9,881 nt of DNA. Source: Marivivens sp. (lineage in GTDB: Bacteria > Pseudomonadota > Alphaproteobacteria > Rhodobacterales > Rhodobacteraceae). A program made the position numbers and the translations under genes. The stretch covers positions 1 to 9,881 of the forward strand of contig JAHEBR010000066.1 in NCBI GenBank assembly GCA_024642185.1, in the 5' to 3' direction. Position 1 is the first letter of the stretch, and each line of letters starts with the position of its first letter. Shown here in pieces: positions 7,502 through 9,881 of this stretch. The notes under the pieces are model-generated. The model was not told the origin of the DNA and ran no database searches. It saw only the letters and a program-made list of their open reading frames with translations.

Positions 7502-7966
7502 ATGATCCGGCGCTATGGAGAGGCTGTCAAACAGGGCCAGACCTATCGGTTTCGCCCCGGTGTCTATGCGATCCTGCCGCAAGGGGGCGATCTGCTCCTG
7601 ACCTATCAAGGCGATCCGCATTACGAGGTCCAGCTTCCCGGCGGCGGCATTGATCCGGGCGAGAACCCGATCGACGCGCTGCATCGCGAGGTCTTTGAGG
7701 AAACCGGCTGGAAGATCGGCGGTGTGCGCAAAATCGGCGCCTATCGCCGGTTCTGCTATATGCCGGAATACGACAAATGGGCCGAGAAGCTGTGCCATAT
7801 CTACATGGCCCGCCCGGTTCTTCGCCTCGGCCCGCCGTCCGAGCCGGAACATGCGCCGCTCTGGATGCCTATGACTGAGGCCGCCCGCGCCATCGCCAGC
7901 CCCGGCGACCGCGCCTTTGTGGCCGAGCTTTACACGAGGTCGCGTTTTTCCACGAGGTGGCCGTAA
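7502..7966 (+). CDS. Small Nudix hydrolase of unknown substrate
   Basis: This 154-residue protein has a textbook Nudix box at 48-70, G-x5-E-x7-REVFEETGW, with E54 and R62-E63...E66-E67 as the catalytic and metal-binding residues. The remainder is the short Nudix fold (VYAILPQ near 21-27, LPGG at 45-48) without the CoA-specific motif of the neighbouring Nudix gene, so it is a separate subfamily. Candidate substrates include nucleoside diphosphate derivatives; none can be chosen from sequence. The ATG at 7502 has AAGGGG six bases upstream; an ATG 37 codons earlier would read through the hslO start region and is rejected. The last twelve codons lie antisense to the 3' end of the six-TM protein gene, and the tail TRSRFSTRWP looks unlike a conserved Nudix C-terminus. 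It is transcribed divergently from hslO across 76 bp. Confidence 0.9.
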   Translation: MIRRYGEAVKQGQTYRFRPGVYAILPQGGDLLLTYQGDPHYEVQLPGGGIDPGENPIDALHREVFEETGWKIGGVRKIGAYRRFCYMPEYDKWAEKLCHIYMARPVLRLGPPSEPEHAPLWMPMTEAARAIASPGDRAFVAELYTRSRFSTRWP

Positions 7967-8715
7967 AGCGTTGTCAGGATGCTCGCGCCAACCATGAGCG
8001 TCGTCCACGAGACCGCCAACGTGATCAGCTGCCCGATGATCGGGATGCCACCAAGAAGCTGAGGCACGGTCAGGTTGATCCCGAGGTTGAGCGCGACGAG
8101 GATTAGCGAGACTGTAAAGATCGTCCCGCCGATGGGTGCGCTGATCTTCCAGCCGGCAAGGAGCGGCATCGGCTGCCCCACTGCTGCGGCGGGAAGAACG
8201 ATCCCGAACCTCAGCCACACATAGGTCAGTATTGCTGCCATCAGCACGATGACGACGAGCGCGATCAGGACACCGCCCCCAGCCGCAAAGGGACCGGCGG
8301 CTGCGCCACCAATCAGGCCGACCGGAATACCAACGATCACAACAACAACACCAATTGCGAAAGAGCGGCCCAGGTAGCCAAGCACTTCGCGCAGCGGGAG
8401 CTGTGGCATAAGCCGGGGATACTCTTCCAACAGAATGAACCGGTGCCAGCCGACAGCGATCCAGGACATCGAGAAGAAATAGAGCGCCGCAAGCAGGAGC
8501 CCGGCGACCGACGCCATTGGCCCGGCCGGATGGCCCTCTATCATCGCCTGAACATTGGCCGCCGTCGCAATGTCTGCAGTTGAGAGGCCAAAAACAGGCG
8601 GCAAGATGAAGGTGGCCAAAATGGTGAGAAGCAGCGGCACCAGCGAAACCTTGACCGAATCCCGCAGGTTGCCGAACACCATCACAAACGCGTGGCGCAC
8701 GATTTCAAAGCTCAT
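7930..8715 (-). CDS. Unrecognised six-TM inner-membrane protein
   Basis: I do not recognise a named family for this 261-residue hydrophobic protein. About six membrane segments are visible, near residues 21-43, 68-90, 117-140, 146-170, 195-218 and 227-252. Two motifs in the loops or helix ends stand out, WIAVGWHRFILLEE at 85-98 and RFGIVLPAAAVGQ at 169-181. I have the impression of similar motifs in uncharacterised alphaproteobacterial membrane proteins, but cannot verify it here. No ATPase, transporter signature or peptidase motif is seen. A strong AAGGAG lies six bases before the ATG at 8715. The C-terminus ends VEKRDLV and is presumably cytoplasmic. It is divergent from argG across 127 bp and its 3' end overlaps the small Nudix gene by 37 bp. 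It is clearly a real gene from its start signal and clean hydrophobic periodicity, but its function is unknown. Confidence 0.8.
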   Translation of the reverse strand: MSFEIVRHAFVMVFGNLRDSVKVSLVPLLLTILATFILPPVFGLSTADIATAANVQAMIEGHPAGPMASVAGLLLAALYFFSMSWIAVGWHRFILLEEYPRLMPQLPLREVLGYLGRSFAIGVVVVIVGIPVGLIGGAAAGPFAAGGGVLIALVVIVLMAAILTYVWLRFGIVLPAAAVGQPMPLLAGWKISAPIGGTIFTVSLILVALNLGINLTVPQLLGGIPIIGQLITLAVSWTTLMVGASILTTLYGHLVEKRDLV

Positions 8716-8842
8716 TTTTCTCTCCTTCTCACCTTACAGACGACAAGTCGCACCCCGGCGCGCCTGCGGTCAATGTCCATTGCTTGCCCTGAGGCCCAAA
8801 ACCCGTTATCGCGCAGGCCGAGTTTGACAAGGAGTCCCCGTG
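8716..8842. promoter_or_regulatory. Divergent 127-bp region upstream of argG and the six-TM gene
   Basis: This gap must carry promoters for both neighbours. For argG the best candidate is TTGCTT (8780-8785) with CGTTAT (8804-8809), 18 bases apart, which is weak. For the minus strand I see TTGACC near 8772 without a good -10 at normal spacing. No long hairpin suggestive of a riboswitch or attenuator, and no leader peptide, is evident. Confidence 0.35.
8829..8834 (+). promoter_or_regulatory. Ribosome binding site of argG
   Basis: AAGGAG lies eight bases before the ATG at 8843 and five before an adjacent in-frame GTG at 8840. Spacing fits the ATG better, giving MSAPKKVVLAYSGG. The GTG would add only one residue. 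Confidence 0.75.
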
Positions 8843-9881
8843 ATGTCTGCCCCCAAGAAAGTCGTCCTCGCCTATTCCGGTGGTCTTGATACCTCGATCA
8901 TTCTGAAGTGGCTTCAGACGGAATATGGGTGCGAGGTGGTCACTTTTACAGCCGACCTTGGCCAAGGCGAAGAGCTTGAGCCCGCGCGCGCCAAGGCCGA
9001 GCTTCTGGGGATCAAGCCCGAGAACATCTATATCGAGGATGTGCGCGAAGAGTTTGTGCGCGATTTCGTCTTCCCGATGTTCCGCGCCAATGCCGTCTAC
9101 GAGGGGCTCTATCTTCTCGGCACTTCGATCGCCCGCCCGCTGATCTCAAAGCGTCTTGTCGAGATCGCCGAGATGACCGGCGCAGATGCTGTCGCCCACG
9201 GCGCCACCGGCAAGGGCAACGATCAGGTGCGGTTCGAGCTTTCGGCCTATGCGCTCAACCCCGAGATCAAGGTCATCGCGCCCTGGCGGCTTTGGGATCT
9301 GACCTCGCGCACCCGCCTTCTGGAGTTTGCCGAGCAAAACCAGATCCCCGTTGCCAAGAACAAACGCGGTGAAGCGCCCTTCTCGGTCGATGCCAACCTT
9401 TTGCATACCTCGTCGGAGGGCCGCGTTCTTGAAGATCCGGCCGCCGAAGCGCCCGATTATGTCGCCCAGCGCATCGTTGCCGTGGAAGACGCGCCCGATA
9501 TCCCCGAATATATTGAGATCACCTTTGAAAAGGGAGATGCGGTGGCGATCAACGGTGAGGCCATGTCGCCTGCGACGATCCTGACGACGCTCAACGAATA
9601 TGGCGCCAAGCACGGCATCGGCCTTCTCGATTTCGTCGAGAACCGCTTTGTCGGCATGAAATCCCGCGGTGTCTATGAGACGCCGGGTGGCACGATCCTG
9701 CTCGAGGCGCACCGCGGCATCGAGCAGATCACCCTCGATTCCGGCGCCGGGCACCTCAAGGATTCGATCATGCCGCGCTATGCCGAGCTGATCTATAACG
9801 GCTTCTGGTTCTCGCCCGAGCGCGAGATGCTGCAGGCGCTGATCGACAAGAGCCAGGAACACGTGACCGGCACGGTAAAGC
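8843..9881 (+). CDS. argG: Argininosuccinate synthase, 3' end beyond window
   Basis: This enzyme ligates citrulline and aspartate with ATP (giving AMP and pyrophosphate), the penultimate step of arginine synthesis, in the cytoplasm. 346 codons are visible of the roughly 400-410 usual for bacterial ArgG, so about 60 C-terminal residues are missing. The N-type ATP pyrophosphatase P-loop AYSGGLDTS is at 10-18, followed by TADLGQGEE (36-44), GTSIARPLISKRLVE (93-107) and HGATGKGNDQVRFE (119-132), which carry nucleotide and aspartate/citrulline contacts. FVGMKSRGVYETPGG marks the synthetase C-terminal half. No frameshift is seen. It stands alone on the plus strand after the divergent six-TM gene. 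Confidence 0.98.
   Translation, partial: MSAPKKVVLAYSGGLDTSIILKWLQTEYGCEVVTFTADLGQGEELEPARAKAELLGIKPENIYIEDVREEFVRDFVFPMFRANAVYEGLYLLGTSIARPLISKRLVEIAEMTGADAVAHGATGKGNDQVRFELSAYALNPEIKVIAPWRLWDLTSRTRLLEFAEQNQIPVAKNKRGEAPFSVDANLLHTSSEGRVLEDPAAEAPDYVAQRIVAVEDAPDIPEYIEITFEKGDAVAINGEAMSPATILTTLNEYGAKHGIGLLDFVENRFVGMKSRGVYETPGGTILLEAHRGIEQITLDSGAGHLKDSIMPRYAELIYNGFWFSPEREMLQALIDKSQEHVTGTVK

Noticed and set aside
7370..8218. 282-codon minus-strand open frame spanning the small Nudix gene and part of the six-TM gene
   Set aside because: It is antisense to a clear Nudix hydrolase and out of frame with the six-TM protein on the same strand. The product is Arg/Pro/Ala-rich with no motif.
8824..8829. 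Perfect TTGACA just before argG
   Set aside because: It overlaps the argG ribosome binding site. A promoter using it would start transcription inside the coding region, and no -10 follows at the right distance outside the gene.
9146..9862. 238-codon open frame on the minus strand opposite argG
   Set aside because: It is fully antisense to argG, which has strong family motifs throughout. Its sequence has no recognisable motif, and GC-rich codon bias readily opens this antisense frame.

Overview
The window is high-GC DNA with the gene content, codon use and tight gene packing of an alphaproteobacterium, most likely of the Rhodobacteraceae (Rhodobacter/Paracoccus-like). This placement rests on protein character and gene neighbourhood only; there is no rRNA or other marker in the window. 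Nine protein genes cover nearly everything. I see no mobile element, CRISPR array, tRNA or rRNA gene, and no convincing rho-independent terminator.

Positions 1-7425 hold six genes, all on the minus strand. In transcription order they are hslO (redox-regulated chaperone Hsp33), a NudL-like CoA diphosphatase of the Nudix family, the CCA-adding tRNA nucleotidyltransferase, a 69-bp gap, two tandem ABC exporter half-transporters, and a 4Fe-4S RumA/TrmA-type RNA m5U methyltransferase that runs off the left edge. Four of the five junctions overlap: three are 4-bp ATGA stop/start overlaps and one is a 14-bp overlap. Translation is therefore probably coupled within two modules, hslO-nudix-cca and ABC-ABC-methyltransferase. 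The 69-bp gap is the only place an additional promoter for the second module could sit.

Positions 7426-9881 are organised differently. A second, small Nudix hydrolase (7502-7966, plus) diverges from hslO. Its 3' end overlaps by 37 bp, tail to tail, an unrecognised six-TM membrane protein gene (7930-8715, minus). That gene diverges across 127 bp from argG (argininosuccinate synthase, plus), which runs off the right edge after 346 codons.

Functionally this is mostly housekeeping: tRNA 3'-end maturation, rRNA modification, CoA/nucleotide sanitation, oxidative-stress chaperone activity and arginine biosynthesis, plus one ABC exporter pair of unknown substrate and one unknown membrane protein. 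I do not see a novel defence or mobile system. The points most worth a second look are the ABC pair, with a 30-bp perfect direct repeat between the two genes and its coupling to an RNA methyltransferase; the antisense 3' overlap of the small Nudix gene with the unknown membrane protein; and that membrane protein itself.
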